A DNA stretch of 64,000 nt, taken from Microbacterium sp. (lineage in GTDB: Bacteria; Actinomycetota; Actinomycetes; Actinomycetales; Microbacteriaceae). Under the pieces are notes generated by a model. It was not told the DNA's origin, did not search any database, and saw only the letters and a list, made by a program, of their open reading frames with translations. Positions 1 to 9,648 of this stretch are shown one piece after another (the first letter of the stretch is position 1; each line of letters opens with the position of its first letter). The stretch lies in the NCBI RefSeq assembly GCF_026393345.1, contig NZ_JAPLAI010000011.1:1-64000 (forward strand), read 5' to 3'. The translations under genes and the position numbers were made by a program.

Positions 1-1176
1 GTCGGAGATGTGCGCGAGCCAGACCATGTCGGCGTCGACGGACTTACCGTCGGTCTTGCCGCCGGCCATCCGCTCCTTGTACTTCCAGTGCGCGGCCACA
101 CCGTACTCGGCCTGCTGGTGCATCTCGTTGGTGCGGATCTGGATCTCCACCGTGCGGCCGCTGGGGCCGATGACGGTGGTGTGCAGCGACTGGTACAGGT
201 TGAACTTGGGGGTGGCGATGTAGTCCTTGAACCGGCCGGGCAGCGGCGTCCAGCGGGCATGGATCGAGCCGAGCACGGCGTAGCAGTCGCGGACCGTGCC
301 AACGATGACGCGGATGCCGATGAGGTCGTAGATGTCGTCGAACTCGCGGCCTCGCACGACCATCTTCTGGTACACGGAGTACAGCTGCTTGGGGCGGCCC
401 ACGACCCGGCCGCGGATGCGGAGCTCCCGCAGATCCGCCTCGACCGAGTCGATGACGTTCTGCACGTACTCCTCGCGCTGTGGCGTGCGCTGCTTGACGA
501 GGCTTTCGATCTCGGCGTACAGCTTCGGGTGCAGCACGGCGAAGGACAGATCCTCCAGCTCGGACTTGATCGCCTGGATACCGAGGCGGTGCGCGAGCGG
601 CGCGTAGATCTCGAGGGTCTCGGTGGCTTTCTTCGCGGCCTTCTCGGTCGGCACGAAGCCCCAGGTGCGGGCGTTGTGCAACCGGTCGGCGAGCTTGATC
701 ACGAGCACGCGGATGTCGCGCGACATCGCGACGATCATTTTCCGCACCGTCTCGGCCTGCGCGGCGTCGCCGTACTTCACCTTGTCGAGCTTGGTGACGC
801 CGTCGACGAGCATCGCGACCTCGTCGCCGAACTCCGCGGTCAGCTCGGCGAGTTCGTAGCCGGTGTCCTCGACGGTGTCGTGCAGGAGTGCTGCGGCGAT
901 GGCCTTCGGGCCGAGGCCCAGATCGGCGAGGATCTGCGCGACCGCGAGCGGGTGCGTGATGTACGGCTCACCGCTTTGCCGCTTCTGGCCGCGGTGCGCC
1001 TTCTCGGCGACCGCGTACGCGCGCTCGATGATCGTGAGGTCGCCGCGCGGGTGGTGCGTGCGGACCGTGCGGATCAGCTGGTCGAGGTCGTCACGGCGGA
1101 CCGCGCGGGTGAAGATCCGGGGAACCAGGCGCCGCAGACTCGACGACGGGGCGCCGGGAGGAGCGGTTTCGGTCAT
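1..1176 (-). CDS. rsh: RelA/SpoT-family (p)ppGpp synthetase/hydrolase (Rsh), C-terminus beyond the window
   Basis: Bifunctional stringent-response enzyme that makes and degrades (p)ppGpp. The gene runs off the left edge, so it is missing from the ORF track, but the minus frame is open from the ATG at 1176 to base 1 (392 codons). Visible parts: an HD hydrolase domain with 'HDTVED' near residue 100, then the synthetase domain with 'YDLIGIRV' and 'NLYQSLHTT'. The TGS and ACT regulatory domains would lie outside the window. It follows secF by about 70 bases in the same direction, the usual actinobacterial order yajC-secD-secF-rsh. The long plus-strand ORF 10..1368 is its antisense shadow. Single long Rsh proteins are the norm in this phylum. 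Confidence 0.95.
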   Translation of the reverse strand, partial: MTETAPPGAPSSSLRRLVPRIFTRAVRRDDLDQLIRTVRTHHPRGDLTIIERAYAVAEKAHRGQKRQSGEPYITHPLAVAQILADLGLGPKAIAAALLHDTVEDTGYELAELTAEFGDEVAMLVDGVTKLDKVKYGDAAQAETVRKMIVAMSRDIRVLVIKLADRLHNARTWGFVPTEKAAKKATETLEIYAPLAHRLGIQAIKSELEDLSFAVLHPKLYAEIESLVKQRTPQREEYVQNVIDSVEADLRELRIRGRVVGRPKQLYSVYQKMVVRGREFDDIYDLIGIRVIVGTVRDCYAVLGSIHARWTPLPGRFKDYIATPKFNLYQSLHTTVIGPSGRTVEIQIRTNEMHQQAEYGVAAHWKYKERMAGGKTDGKSVDADMVWLAHISD

Positions 1177-1247
1177 ACGCCTGTCACCACCCTCTGCCGG
1201 ATCGCTTCATCCTATGCCCCGTACGACGCACCGGTTCCCGCGTTCGC

Positions 1248-2237
1248 TCAGGCCGGAATCTGGGCCTTGGCCCGCGCCGCCAGCACCCGGTCGTCCCGCG
1301 TCCGCACCGACTTCTCGTTCTCGCGGAAGAGCGAGTACAGCGGAGCCGCGACGAACAGCGTCGAGTAGGCCGCCACGATGGTCCCGACGAAGATCGACAG
1401 CGAGATATCCGTCAGGGTCTGCGCGCCAAGCGCGAACGCCCCGATGAAGAGGATGGCGCCGGTCGGCAGAACGGCGACGATCGTCGTGTTGATCGAGCGG
1501 ATCAGGGTCTGGTTCACCGCGAGGTTCACCGACTCACCGAACGTGCGCGCAGAGCTCTCGCCGTCGTCCCGGGTGTTCTCCCGAATCTTGTCGAAGACGA
1601 CGGTGGTGTCGTAGAGCGAGTAGGCGAGCACGGTGAGGAAGCCGATCACGGCCGCCGGCGAGATCGGGAACCCGCACAGCGCGTACACGCCGACCGTGAT
1701 GATGAGCACGTCGACAACGCCGATCATGGCGGCCGCAGACATCTTCCAGGTGCGGAAGTAGAGACCCAGGATGAGGAAGGTCAGCGCCAGGAAGATCGCG
1801 AGGCCCCACAGCGACTGCCGGGTGACATCGGCGCCCCAGACGGGCCCGATGAACGAGGCGGTGACCTCGTCGCTCTCGACGCCGTAGGTGTCGGCCAGCG
1901 CTCCGCGCACCGCCTGGGTGTCGTCGTTGCTCATCTGGTCGGTCTCGACGCGGACGCCGTCGGCACCGACGGTCGCGACCTTGACGGTGGCGCCCGGAAC
2001 GATGGACTGCACGGCGTCGGTGGCGAGTGCCTGATCCGGGTTGCTGAGTCCGGAGACGGTGAACTGCGATCCGCCCGTGAATTCGATCGACAGCTGGATC
2101 GGCTTGACCAGCGGAACCAGCGCCGAGGCGACGACGAGGACCGCGGCGATGATGAACCAGACGCGACGACGCCCCACAAAGGGGAACGAGGTCTTGCCGG
2201 TGTAGAGGTCGTTACCGACCTGACCCATCGTGCGCAT
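1248..2237 (-). CDS. secF: Protein translocase subunit SecF
   Basis: Inner-membrane partner of SecD; uses the proton motive force to help the SecYEG-SecA machinery release exported proteins. 329 residues. An N-terminal membrane segment follows the basic 'GRRRVWF', then 'FTGGSQF' (the conserved FTGG motif) opens the external domain. Five further membrane helices follow from about residue 135, including the 'YSLYDTTVVFDKIREN' region typical of the family. Its ATG overlaps the secD stop by one base (TGATG), implying translational coupling. A second ATG three codons in ('MGQVG') is also possible. It belongs to the yajC-secD-secF operon. Confidence 0.96.
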   Translation of the reverse strand: MRTMGQVGNDLYTGKTSFPFVGRRRVWFIIAAVLVVASALVPLVKPIQLSIEFTGGSQFTVSGLSNPDQALATDAVQSIVPGATVKVATVGADGVRVETDQMSNDDTQAVRGALADTYGVESDEVTASFIGPVWGADVTRQSLWGLAIFLALTFLILGLYFRTWKMSAAAMIGVVDVLIITVGVYALCGFPISPAAVIGFLTVLAYSLYDTTVVFDKIRENTRDDGESSARTFGESVNLAVNQTLIRSINTTIVAVLPTGAILFIGAFALGAQTLTDISLSIFVGTIVAAYSTLFVAAPLYSLFRENEKSVRTRDDRVLAARAKAQIPA

Positions 2238-3955
2238 CAGTTGCCGGCCTCCTTCGTGTCGCGGGTGCCGGCATCGGATGCGGCGGCCTCAGCAGCCTTC
2301 CGTTCCGCGATGGTCTGCCGGCGGACCGCTTCGCCGCGGGAGCGAGAGGTGCGTCCGGGACGGGCAACGACCGGAGCCCGGAACTCCGCCCGACCGCGGT
2401 AGACCGCGCCGAGGGCGTTCGGGTCGAGACCGGAGAGCGGGTGACCGGAGCCGAAGAACCGGGTGCGGGCCAGCAGCTGCATCACCGGGTGGGTGAAGAG
2501 GATGAAGATGAGCACGTCGATCGCGGTGGTGAGACCCAGCGTGAACGCGAAGCCCTTCACCGTCGCATCCGCGAGGATGTAGAGCACCACGGCGGCGAGG
2601 ATGTTGATCGACTTCGAGATGTAGATCGTGCGCTTGGCGCGACCCCAGCCGTCCTCGACCGCGCCGGTGATCGACTTGCCGTCACGCAGCTCGTCCCGGA
2701 TTCGTTCGAAGTACACGATGAACGAGTCGGCGGTGAACCCGATCGTCACGATCAGACCCGCGACACCGGCGAGCGACAGGCGGAAGCCCATGCGCCAGCC
2801 GAGGATGCACAGCAGCAGGTAGGTGAGCACGCCCATCACCGCGAGCGACGCGATGATGACCGAACCGAGCGCGCGGTACACGAGGAGCGAGTACACGGCA
2901 ACGAGCGCGAGGCCGATGAGGCCGGCGATGAGGCCGATCTGCAACTGCTGCGAGCCGAGGGTCGCCGAGATCGTGTCGGAGCTCTGCACGCTGAAGCTGA
3001 GCGGCAGCGCGCCGTACTTGAGCTGGTCGGCGAGCGTCTGCGCGGTCGTCTGCGAGAAGGAGCCGGTGATCTGGGGCTTGCCGTCGGTGATGATCGCGTT
3101 CATCGACGGGGCGGAGAGCACATTGCCGTCGAGCACGAAGGCGAACTGGTTCTGCGGCGAGGTCAGGCCGTACAGGCGCTGGCTGATCGCGGTGAACGCA
3201 TCGGTGCCTTCAGAGTCGAAGACGATGTTGACGGCCCACTGGTTGTTCTGGCTGTTCAGGCCGGACGTGGCGTCCGAGATGGCCGAACCGTCGAGCTCGA
3301 CCGGACCGAGGATGTACTTCGCCGTACCGTCCGCCTCACACGTGATGAGAGGCTCGTCGGCGGGCTCGGATGCCGGGTCGTTCGACGCATCCGCGCAGTC
3401 GTAGGCGAGGAACTTCGCATACAGCGCATCCGTGATCCACGCCGGGTCGCTACCGCTGGTGGGGCTGGCGGTGGGAGTGGAGTTCAGCGTCGGTTCCGGA
3501 GTCGGGTAGGGCGTCTCCGTGCCGTCGTCGCCGACGAAAGTGCCGGTCACTTCGCCCGAGGCGTAGATGACCGCACGCAGCTGCAGCTGCGCGGAGGCCT
3601 CGATGCGCTGACGGGTCTCCTCGTCGGCCTCACCGGGGATCTGCACCACGATGTTGCGGCCGCCCTCGGTGGTGACCGATGCCTCACCGACGCCGGAGGC
3701 GTCGATGCGCTGGCGGATGATCGTGACCGCCTGGTCCAGCTGGTCACTGGTGGGGTCGGTGCCGTCGGGCGTCTCCGCCCCCAGGATGATCTGCGTGCCG
3801 CCCTGCAGGTCGAGCGCCAGCTCGGGGATCCACGAGCTCTTCTGGAACACGTGCACGCCCAGGGCGTTCACCCCGAAGAGCACAGCGACGATCGCCAGCA
3901 GACCGATCAGTGCCCGCCAGGCATGGCGGACGGGGCTTGATGTCGCCACGGACAC
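2237..3955 (-). CDS. secD: Protein translocase subunit SecD
   Basis: SecD subunit of the SecDF export motor, 572 residues. It has an N-terminal membrane helix (about 15-35), then 'ALDLQGGTQI' (the LDLxGG family signature), a large extracytoplasmic P1 domain, and five C-terminal helices with 'VTIGFTADSFIVYFERIRDE'. A serine/threonine/proline-rich insert ('TPEPTLNSTPTASPTSG') sits in the external domain, as in other high-GC Gram-positives. The C-terminal ~70 residues form a basic cytoplasmic tail rich in Arg and Ala. Lies between yajC (31-base gap) and secF (1-base overlap). Confidence 0.96.
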   Translation of the reverse strand: MSVATSSPVRHAWRALIGLLAIVAVLFGVNALGVHVFQKSSWIPELALDLQGGTQIILGAETPDGTDPTSDQLDQAVTIIRQRIDASGVGEASVTTEGGRNIVVQIPGEADEETRQRIEASAQLQLRAVIYASGEVTGTFVGDDGTETPYPTPEPTLNSTPTASPTSGSDPAWITDALYAKFLAYDCADASNDPASEPADEPLITCEADGTAKYILGPVELDGSAISDATSGLNSQNNQWAVNIVFDSEGTDAFTAISQRLYGLTSPQNQFAFVLDGNVLSAPSMNAIITDGKPQITGSFSQTTAQTLADQLKYGALPLSFSVQSSDTISATLGSQQLQIGLIAGLIGLALVAVYSLLVYRALGSVIIASLAVMGVLTYLLLCILGWRMGFRLSLAGVAGLIVTIGFTADSFIVYFERIRDELRDGKSITGAVEDGWGRAKRTIYISKSINILAAVVLYILADATVKGFAFTLGLTTAIDVLIFILFTHPVMQLLARTRFFGSGHPLSGLDPNALGAVYRGRAEFRAPVVARPGRTSRSRGEAVRRQTIAERKAAEAAASDAGTRDTKEAGN

Positions 3956-3986
3956 TCAGCTTTCTCGTGGAAGAGACGGGGCGAAA

Positions 3987-4436
3987 TCAGGCGCTGGGCT
4001 TGGCCGGGTCTTCCGGCTCGTCCTTCGAGGCGGAGTAGCGCTTATCGTCGCTGATGGAGCTGACGTCACCGTCGGCGACGCCGGCGATGTACTCGGCCTC
4101 CGACGCCTCGGCCTCGATGAACTCGTCCTCGGTCACGACGCCCTCGGTGGGGTTCACGACGCGCAGGATCGCCTGGCTGTGGACCTTGATCTCCACACCC
4201 GGTGCGATCGCGACGACGGCCGGCTGGTCGAGATTCTCGGGGTCGAACTCGACGATGGTGCCGTACAGGCCGCCCTGCAACAGCACCTCGGCGCCGGGGA
4301 CGGTCTCGCGGGCCTTCTGCTCCTGCTCGGCCTTGGCCTTCTGCGTGCGCCGACGCGAGCTCCAGAACATGAAGACCAGCAGCAGCACCAGCAGGATGAT
4401 CAGGCCGTAATTGGCGAAGAAGTCGGCGAAGTCCAT
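3987..4436 (-). CDS. yajC: Preprotein translocase subunit YajC
   Basis: Small accessory membrane protein of the SecDF-YajC complex. 149 residues: one N-terminal membrane helix ('GLIILLVLLLVFMFWSSRRR'), then the soluble YajC domain ('PGAEVLLQGGLYGTIVEFD'), then an acidic tail that is longer than in enterobacteria. It is the first gene of the sec operon; the gap of about 77 bases from ruvB could hold its own promoter or allow read-through from the ruv genes. Length and order are typical for actinobacteria. Confidence 0.93.
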   Translation of the reverse strand: MDFADFFANYGLIILLVLLLVFMFWSSRRRTQKAKAEQEQKARETVPGAEVLLQGGLYGTIVEFDPENLDQPAVVAIAPGVEIKVHSQAILRVVNPTEGVVTEDEFIEAEASEAEYIAGVADGDVSSISDDKRYSASKDEPEDPAKPSA

Positions 4437-4513
4437 GGGGTGCGGGGCCTTTCGGGTGCGGCGCGCGTCAGAGCGCAGCCGGAAAAGTGAGTCGAGGCGA
4501 AAGCCTCCAGTGA

Positions 4514-5533
4514 TTATAGGTCATCGAATCGGAATGCCCCGTCCGGATGCGGCACCCCGAGGTGGGCGTATGCCTCCGGCGTCGCGACGCGGCCGCGGGG
4601 CGTGCGCCCCATGAACCCGATCCGTACGAGATAGGGCTCCACGACCGATTCGATGGTGTCGGCTTCCTCCCCCACTGCCACCGACAGGGTGCCGAGGCCC
4701 ACCGGGCCGCCACGGAAGCGACGAACGAGCATCTCGAGGACGGCGCGGTCCAGCCGATCGAGACCGATCCGGTCCACGTCGTACAACTCCAGCGCCGCAT
4801 CCACCGATGCGATGTCGGCTTCGCGTCCGCGGACCAGCAGGAAGTCCCGCACCCGGCGCAGCAGCCGGTTGGCGATGCGGGGTGTACCGCGAGAACGGCG
4901 GGCGATCTCAGTCTGGGCCTCCGTCGGCAGGTCGACGCCGAGCATCACTGCCGAGCGGGCGATGACCTGCTGCAGTTCGTGCGGCTCGTAGTACTCCAGG
5001 TGGGCGGTGAATCCGAACCGGTCACGCAGCGGGTTCGGGAGGAGCCCGGAGCGCGTGGTCGCACCCACGAGCGTGAAGGGCGCGAGATCGAGCGGGATGC
5101 TCGTGGCCCCGGCGCCCTTGCCGACCATGATGTCGATCCGGAAGTCCTCCATCGCGAGGTACAGCATCTCTTCGGCGGAGCGCGCCATGCGGTGCACCTC
5201 GTCGACGAAGAGCACTTCGCCCGGGGTGAGGCTCGACAGCAGCGCGGCGAGGTCGCCCGCGTGCTGGATGGCGGGGCCGCTCGACATCCGCAGCGGCCTC
5301 CCGCTCTCGTGCGCGACGATCATCGCCAGGGTGGTTTTGCCGAGTCCGGGCGGGCCGGACAACAGGATGTGGTCGGGTGAGCGCTGCTGCATCCGCGCGG
5401 CGTCGAGCAACAGCTGCAGCTGACCGCGCACCTTCTGCTGGCCGACGAACTCGGACAGCGACTGCGGGCGCAGCGCCCCTTCGATCGCGAGTTCGGACTC
5501 GTCGACGGGCTCCGGGTCGCGCAGGTCATCCAC
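4514..5533 (-). CDS. ruvB: Holliday junction branch-migration ATPase RuvB
   Basis: AAA+ motor that drives branch migration of Holliday junctions with RuvA. 339 residues from a GTG at 5533 ('[13 protein letters not shown]'); the longer track ORF only adds out-of-frame ruvA sequence. Walker A '[11 protein letters not shown]', Walker B 'VLFVDEVHR', sensor 'GATTRSGLL', and a C-terminal winged helix ending 'FRFDDL'. The GTG overlaps the end of ruvA by eight bases (CGTGGATGA), so the two are translationally coupled. No ATG in the frame offers a better start. Confidence 0.96.
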   Translation of the reverse strand: MDDLRDPEPVDESELAIEGALRPQSLSEFVGQQKVRGQLQLLLDAARMQQRSPDHILLSGPPGLGKTTLAMIVAHESGRPLRMSSGPAIQHAGDLAALLSSLTPGEVLFVDEVHRMARSAEEMLYLAMEDFRIDIMVGKGAGATSIPLDLAPFTLVGATTRSGLLPNPLRDRFGFTAHLEYYEPHELQQVIARSAVMLGVDLPTEAQTEIARRSRGTPRIANRLLRRVRDFLLVRGREADIASVDAALELYDVDRIGLDRLDRAVLEMLVRRFRGGPVGLGTLSVAVGEEADTIESVVEPYLVRIGFMGRTPRGRVATPEAYAHLGVPHPDGAFRFDDL

Positions 5534-6143
5534 GGCCGGCCTCCGCCCGTGCGGGTCCGAGGTGCGCGAGCGCGCGGCGCAGCAGACCGGAGACCGTGTG
5601 CTCGGCGACAGGCGCGTCCGCGGCGACGGCGGTGACCGCCTCGGCGGCCACGCGTTCGGGCCAGCCGAGTCCCACAAGCGCCTGGACGACCTGCGCGTCC
5701 AGCGTCGCGGTGGCGACCGGCGTGGTGCCGCCGGTGCTGACGGTGACGTCGAGCTTGCCGGCGAGCTGCACCACGATGAGCTTGGCCGTCTTCGGACCGA
5801 TGCCCGACACCCGCCGGAACGGGGCGTCGTCTTCGGCGGTGACGGCCGCCGCGATCTGGGAGACGCTGAGCGAAGCCAGGACGCCGATCGCCGACTTGGG
5901 GCCGACGCCGGAGACGGCGACGAGCGCCGTGAACACGCCCAGCTCCTCGCGGGAGGGGAAGCCGACCAGCGACATGGCGTCCTCGCGGACGATGAGGTGC
6001 GTGTGCAGGTGCAGTTCGTCGCCCAGGTGCGCGCCGCGGGCGACGTCGGGGGTGACGGCCACGAGGTATCCGACGCCGGCGACGTCCAGCACGACGGAGT
6101 CGGGGCCGGTGTGCGCAACGGTGCCGCGCAGGGATGCGATCAT
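5526..6143 (-). CDS. ruvA: Holliday junction DNA-binding protein RuvA
   Basis: Junction-binding tetramer that loads RuvB. 205 residues: OB-fold at the N-terminus ('[13 protein letters not shown]'), then two helix-hairpin-helix motifs ('[13 protein letters not shown]' and '[13 protein letters not shown]'), and a C-terminal UBA-like domain III ('[16 protein letters not shown]') that contacts RuvB. Follows ruvC by 44 bases and overlaps ruvB. All of ruvC, ruvA and ruvB read in one direction, an uninterrupted ruvCAB set. Confidence 0.96.
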   Translation of the reverse strand: MIASLRGTVAHTGPDSVVLDVAGVGYLVAVTPDVARGAHLGDELHLHTHLIVREDAMSLVGFPSREELGVFTALVAVSGVGPKSAIGVLASLSVSQIAAAVTAEDDAPFRRVSGIGPKTAKLIVVQLAGKLDVTVSTGGTTPVATATLDAQVVQALVGLGWPERVAAEAVTAVAADAPVAEHTVSGLLRRALAHLGPARAEAGRG

Positions 6144-6187
6144 GCTCCGAGCCTAACCGGGTTCGCAGATATGTTCGATCGACACGC

Positions 6188-6754
6188 TCAGCGTCGCACC
6201 GATCGTTCCGCATCCCGCCAGGCGCGCTGTGCGGGGGTCAGCGTCTCCACGCCGTCGGCCCGACCACTCGGTCCCGACCGCCATGCGTGACACAGGGCCA
6301 GCGCCAGCGCGTCCGCCGCATCCGCGGGCTGCGGCAGCTCGGCGAGGCGCAGGATGCGCGCCACCATGGTCTGCACCTGCAGCTTCTCGGCCGAGCCGTA
6401 GCCGGTGACCGCCGCCTTGACCTCGCTGGGGGTATGGGTGGCGGCGCTCATGCCGTGCTCGGCGGCGAGAAGGAGCGCGATGCCGCTCGCCTGCGCCGTG
6501 CCCATCACGGTGCTGCGGTTCTGCTGCGCGAACACCCGTTCCACGGCCATCACATGCGGCTCGTGGATGCGGATGGCGTCGCGGATGCCCGCGGCGATGG
6601 TCTTCAGCCGTTCGGCGATCGGGGCATCGGGTGCGGAGCGCACCACGCCCACGTAGACGAGGCTCGCGGAGCGGTCGGGACGCACATCCACGATGCCGAC
6701 ACCGCACCGGGTCAGGCCGGGGTCGATGCCGATCACGCGCAGCGGGGAGGTCAC
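6188..6754 (-). CDS. ruvC: Holliday junction resolvase RuvC
   Basis: Endonuclease that cuts Holliday junctions symmetrically. 188 residues with an RNase H fold. Visible catalytic acids are the first Asp in '[10 protein letters not shown]', the Glu in '[10 protein letters not shown]', and the C-terminal Asp pair in '[13 protein letters not shown]'. Downstream of yebC (61-base gap) and upstream of ruvA, the common yebC-ruvC-ruvA-ruvB order in actinobacteria. Length is normal for the family, with a short variable C-terminal tail. Confidence 0.95.
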   Translation of the reverse strand: MTSPLRVIGIDPGLTRCGVGIVDVRPDRSASLVYVGVVRSAPDAPIAERLKTIAAGIRDAIRIHEPHVMAVERVFAQQNRSTVMGTAQASGIALLLAAEHGMSAATHTPSEVKAAVTGYGSAEKLQVQTMVARILRLAELPQPADAADALALALCHAWRSGPSGRADGVETLTPAQRAWRDAERSVRR

Positions 6755-6815
6755 TCCCCCACGCTACGACCGCCCCGGACGACGGGAGCGCAGGCGCGCC
6801 CGCCGTCCGCGCGGG

Positions 6816-7574
6816 TCACTCGTCGTTCTCGAGCTCCGCCTGCACTTCGGGCGTCAGATCGAAGTTGCTGTAGACGTTCTGCACGTCGTCGCTGTCCTCG
6901 AGCGCGTCGATGATGCGGAAGATCTTCCGCGCGGTCTCCGCGTCGACCTCGACCTTGAGGTTCGGGACGAACTCGACGTCCGCCGACTCGTACTCGATCC
7001 CCGCGTCGACCAGCGCGCTGCGAACGGCGACCAGTTCGGAGGCCTCGGTGATGACCGCGAAGCCGTCGCCGTGCGGCTCGACCTCTTCCGCCCCCGCTTC
7101 GAGGGCCGCCATCATGACGTCGTCCTCGGTGGTGCCCTCGCTCGAGACGACCACGACGCCCTTGCGGGTGAAGTTGTACGCCACGCTGCCCGGGTCGGCA
7201 AGCGTGCCGCCGTTGCGGCTGAGCGCCGTGCGCACCTCGGCCGCGGCGCGGTTCTTGTTGTCGGTCAAACACTCGATCATGAGGGCGACACCGTTGGGTC
7301 CGTAGCCCTCGTACATGATCGAGGTGTACTCGACGGCCTCGCCGCCGATGCCCGCACCCCGCTTCACGGCGCGATCGATGTTGTCCTTGGGGACCGACGT
7401 CTTGCGTGCCTTCAGGACGGCGTCGAACAGTGTCGGGTTGCCGGCCATGTCCGCGCCGCCGAGCTTGGCCGCGACCTCGATGTTCTTGATGAGCTTGGCC
7501 CACGACTTGGCACGACGGGAGTCGATGACAGCCTTCTTGTGCTTGGTGGTGGCCCACTTGGAATGACCGGACAT
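6816..7574 (-). CDS. yebC: YebC/PmpR family protein
   Basis: Member of the YebC/PmpR family, described both as a DNA-binding regulator and, more recently, as a ribosome-associated factor that helps translation of difficult sequences. 252 residues beginning '[15 protein letters not shown]', the family's near-invariant N-terminus, with '[15 protein letters not shown]' and '[13 protein letters not shown]' further in. It is preceded by a good ribosome site (gaggag) and heads the leftward yebC-ruvC-ruvA-ruvB run. In relatives pdxT normally sits directly upstream; here a decarboxylase gene on the other strand intervenes. Confidence 0.94.
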   Translation of the reverse strand: MSGHSKWATTKHKKAVIDSRRAKSWAKLIKNIEVAAKLGGADMAGNPTLFDAVLKARKTSVPKDNIDRAVKRGAGIGGEAVEYTSIMYEGYGPNGVALMIECLTDNKNRAAAEVRTALSRNGGTLADPGSVAYNFTRKGVVVVSSEGTTEDDVMMAALEAGAEEVEPHGDGFAVITEASELVAVRSALVDAGIEYESADVEFVPNLKVEVDAETARKIFRIIDALEDSDDVQNVYSNFDLTPEVQAELENDE

Positions 7575-7676
7575 CGGCAGTGCCTCCTCGGTAGATCGCG
7601 GTCCAGTTTATGGGAGTCGCGGCATCGGCACACGTCCACCCTTGTCGCACCCCGGTGCCGGTGCGACACTGAGCGC

Positions 7677-9086
7677 ATGTCAGAGCGCTCCCGCGCGCTC
7701 GATGCCGCGCACCGAGCCGCATCCGATTTCCTTGCCTCGCTACCCGATCGACCGGTGTGGCCGCGCGCGTCGCTGGACGATATGCGGGACACGTTCGGCG
7801 GCCCGCTGCCGGACGCGGGCGAAGATGCCGAGGCCGTCGTGACCCGACTCGCCACGGACGCCGACCCGGGTCTGGTCGCGATCCCCGGCGGCCGCTTCTT
7901 CGGGTTCGTGATCGGCGGCACCCTGCCTGCCGCCCTCGCCGCGGACTGGCTGGTGTCGGCGTGGGACCAGAATGCCGGATCGAGCACCATGACGACCGCC
8001 GCGGTCGCCCTGGAGCGGGTCGCTGGCGAATGGATCCTCGACCTGCTCGGCCTCCCCGCCACCGCCTCGGTCGGCTTCGTCACCGGGGCGCAGATGTCGA
8101 ACTACGTGTGCCTGGCCGCGGCCCGTCGGGCGGTGCTGGAGCGGCTCGGCTGGGATCTGCTGCGCCGGGGCGCGCGCGAGGCGCCGCCCCTGACGATCGT
8201 CGTGGGCCGCCACCGGCACGGGTCGGTGGACCGGGCACTGCGCTTTCTCGGGATCGGCATCGACGAGATCACCGTGGTGGAGACGGACGGGGAGGGACGG
8301 ATGCTGCCCGACGCCCTCCGCGCGACCCTCCGCACTATCGCTCCGGGTCACGCGATCGTCTGCCTGCAGGCGGGTGAGGTCCACACCGGCGCGTTCGATC
8401 GGTTCGCGCAGCTCATCCCGGTGGCTCGCGAGCACGGTGCCTGGGTACACGTGGACGGTGCGTTCGGTCTGTGGGCCGCCGCATCCCCCGGCCTTCGTCA
8501 TCTGGTCGACGGCGCCGAGGGCGCGGACTCGTGGACCACGGATGCGCACAAGACGCTCAACGTCCCGTACGACTGCGGGATGGCTATCGTCCGGGATCCG
8601 GCGGATTCCGTCGCGATGTTCCGCGCCGGCGGCGACTACCTTATGTACGCGAGCCACGACCCGTGGGACGTGGGACCGGAGCTGTCCCGTCGTGCCCGCG
8701 GGGTGCCGGTGTGGGCGGCGCTGCGGAGCCTTGGCCGCACGGGGGTGTCCGAGCTCATCGGGCGGCTGCATGCGAACGCCGTGGACATGGCAGAGGGCCT
8801 CCGGCGGATCGACGGCGTCCGCGTCGTCAACGACGTCGACTACACGCAGGTGATGTTCCGGCTGCACGAGGACGAGGCGACCCGCGCTCTCGGCGAAGCG
8901 ATCCTCCGCGATGGCACCGCCGCCCTCACCGGTGCGGAGTGGGACGGGCATGCGGTGCTCCGCTGCTCGATGTCGTCGTGGGTGACGGACAGCGACGACA
9001 TCGCCCTGACCCTCACCGCGTTCGGGCGCCTCGTCAGCCGCGTACGGACTCCAGGAACAGTCGGTGGAAGCGGTACTCCCCGGTGA
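7677..9086 (+). CDS. PLP-dependent decarboxylase (aromatic/acidic amino-acid decarboxylase-like)
   Basis: Group II pyridoxal-phosphate decarboxylase-like protein of 469 residues. The PLP-binding lysine is visible in '[13 protein letters not shown]', with upstream '[13 protein letters not shown]' (phosphate-binding region) and 'WVHVDGAFG' (the Asp contacting the pyridine nitrogen). Substrate cannot be told from sequence; tryptophan, tyrosine, DOPA, glutamate and aspartate decarboxylases share this fold. It is the only plus-strand gene in the yebC-pdxT interval and its 3' end overlaps the 3' end of pdxT by 53 bases. Placement of a PLP enzyme beside PLP synthesis genes is suggestive but may be chance; it looks like an insertion into a conserved block. 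Confidence 0.85.
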   Translation: MSERSRALDAAHRAASDFLASLPDRPVWPRASLDDMRDTFGGPLPDAGEDAEAVVTRLATDADPGLVAIPGGRFFGFVIGGTLPAALAADWLVSAWDQNAGSSTMTTAAVALERVAGEWILDLLGLPATASVGFVTGAQMSNYVCLAAARRAVLERLGWDLLRRGAREAPPLTIVVGRHRHGSVDRALRFLGIGIDEITVVETDGEGRMLPDALRATLRTIAPGHAIVCLQAGEVHTGAFDRFAQLIPVAREHGAWVHVDGAFGLWAAASPGLRHLVDGAEGADSWTTDAHKTLNVPYDCGMAIVRDPADSVAMFRAGGDYLMYASHDPWDVGPELSRRARGVPVWAALRSLGRTGVSELIGRLHANAVDMAEGLRRIDGVRVVNDVDYTQVMFRLHEDEATRALGEAILRDGTAALTGAEWDGHAVLRCSMSSWVTDSDDIALTLTAFGRLVSRVRTPGTVGGSGTPR

Positions 9087-9648
9087 CCTCCGGGTGGAAC
9101 GAGGTGCCGAGCAGGTTCCCCTGACGCACCGCCACCACACGGCCGTCGGGGAGCGCGGCGAGCGGTTCGACCGCCGCACCCACCGTCTCCACCACAGGGG
9201 CGCGGATGAACACCGCGTGCACCGGCGGGGCGCCGAGCACGGGCACCTCGAGGTCGGTCTCGAACGAGTCGACCTGACTCCCGAAGGCATTCCGGCGCAC
9301 CGTGACATCGAGCCCGCCGAAGCTCTGCTGCCCCGAGATGGCATCCGTGATCCGGTCGGCGAGGAGGATCAGCCCCGCGCAGGTGCCGTAGACCGGGAGC
9401 CCGCCGGCGATCGCATCCCGCAGCGGTTCCTGCATCCCGAACGCACGGGCGAGCTTGTCGATGACGCTCGACTCCCCGCCCGGGATCACGAGGCCATCGA
9501 CCGCCGCGAGTTCCTCCGGCCGTCGGACGAGACTCACCTCGGCGCCGAGGGAGGTCAGCACCTGGGCGTGCTCGCGCACGTCGCCCTGCAGGGCGAGGAC
9601 GCCGACGCGCCGCCGCCCTGCAGCGATGCCTGTGGTCTTACCAGCCAC
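9034..9648 (-). CDS. pdxT: Pyridoxal 5'-phosphate synthase glutaminase subunit PdxT
   Basis: Class I glutaminase that supplies ammonia to PdxS for de novo PLP synthesis. I take a GTG at 9648 ('[22 protein letters not shown]') as start, giving 204 residues; the track ORF starts 13 codons earlier inside pdxS. The catalytic Cys is in '[11 protein letters not shown]', the oxyanion glycine region is 'IPGGESSVI', and the His/Glu pair is in '[11 protein letters not shown]'. The GTG overlaps the pdxS stop by 11 bases, so translation should be coupled. Its active partner is in doubt because pdxS is damaged here. The 3' end overlaps the decarboxylase gene. Confidence 0.93.
   Translation of the reverse strand: MAGKTTGIAAGRRRVGVLALQGDVREHAQVLTSLGAEVSLVRRPEELAAVDGLVIPGGESSVIDKLARAFGMQEPLRDAIAGGLPVYGTCAGLILLADRITDAISGQQSFGGLDVTVRRNAFGSQVDSFETDLEVPVLGAPPVHAVFIRAPVVETVGAAVEPLAALPDGRVVAVRQGNLLGTSFHPEVTGEYRFHRLFLESVRG

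Noticed and set aside
10-1368. Plus-strand 452-residue ORF
   Set aside because: Antisense shadow of the Rsh gene, which is missing from the track only because it runs off the window; composition is Arg/Val/Leu/Asp-biased as expected of a high-GC shadow.
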